Positions 30,435 through 30,489 of a stretch of DNA of 30,489 bases are shown here, piece after piece. The DNA is from an uncultured bacterium (lineage in GTDB: Bacteria > Actinomycetota > Coriobacteriia > Coriobacteriales > Coriobacteriaceae): assembly GCA_905215815.1 (NCBI GenBank), contig CAJMRN010000014.1, positions 1 to 30,489 on the forward strand, read 5' to 3'. How positions within the stretch are numbered: position 1 is the first letter of the stretch; every line of letters starts with the position of its first letter. Under the pieces are notes generated by a model. It did not search any database. It was not told the origin of the DNA and worked only from the letters and a program-made list of their open reading frames with translations. Position numbers and translations under genes: made by a program.

Positions 30435-30489
30435 TGGTGCGGCGTATAGGATTCGAACCTATGACGTTCTGATTCGTAGTCAGACCCTC
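30435..30489 (-). tRNA. tRNA-Arg (anticodon ACG), 5' part outside the window
   Basis: The 3' 55 nt are present. The anticodon stem TCTGA/TCAGA encloses CTACGAA, giving anticodon ACG at 30477-30475. The T arm is ATAGG-TTCGAAT-CCTAT, and ACGCCGC-A-CCA ends the acceptor. The D arm and 5' acceptor strand lie beyond the window edge. Confidence 0.92.

Overview
The window is about 30.5 kb of chromosome from a high-GC, gut-type actinobacterium. The protein sequences look most like class Coriobacteriia, probably Collinsella or a close relative. That assignment rests on recognising protein families, not on a database search. Nearly every gene lies on the minus strand. Only a BASS-family transporter and a D,D-carboxypeptidase are on plus.

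Layout from left to right. (1) The infC-rpmI-rplT translation operon (IF3, L35, L20) has its own terminator. Its leader holds a terminator-like attenuator, and the start codon is probably ATA. Behind it lie tRNA-Leu(CAA) and a 69-nt partial copy of that tRNA's 3' end plus terminator. (2) A transglutaminase-like protein and class II fructose-bisphosphate aldolase follow, separated by a 92-nt hairpin and an intrinsic terminator. (3) A probable stress and repair operon contains a RecJ exonuclease fused to a DEAH-box helicase, a bifunctional Rel (p)ppGpp enzyme and a glyoxalase II-like hydrolase. (4) The BASS transporter sits opposite a tightly coupled cutC / GalT-like pair. (5) A gene-free stretch at 14031-14396 is packed with perfect and near-perfect inverted repeats. 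(6) htpG, a GNAT acetyltransferase and a polysaccharide phospho-regulatory cassette (Wzz-like CpsC, CpsD kinase, CpsB phosphatase) come next. (7) A signalling block reads, in transcription order, VanR-like regulator, VanS-like kinase, pstB, PhoB/PhoP-like regulator, PhoR-like kinase. A Pho-box-like sequence precedes pstB, and dacA diverges from the VanR-like gene. (8) The right end has a lower-GC TM2-domain gene, tRNA-Ser(GCT), an 813-residue TPR-type protein of unknown function and a truncated tRNA-Arg(ACG).

Several parts plausibly work together. The signalling block could link phosphate supply and envelope state to peptidoglycan trimming. CpsC/CpsD/CpsB is a self-contained tyrosine phosphorylation switch for surface polysaccharide length, although no glycosyltransferases are in the window. 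RecJ-helicase and Rel are probably co-transcribed, which would put DNA repair and the stringent response in one unit.

The observations most worth following up are the RecJ-helicase fusion, the infC leader and ATA start, the tRNA-Leu duplication scar, the family of long palindromes, and the orphan pstB and VanRS-like arrangement next to a D,D-carboxypeptidase. I saw no CRISPR array, intact insertion sequence, rRNA gene or complete prophage.
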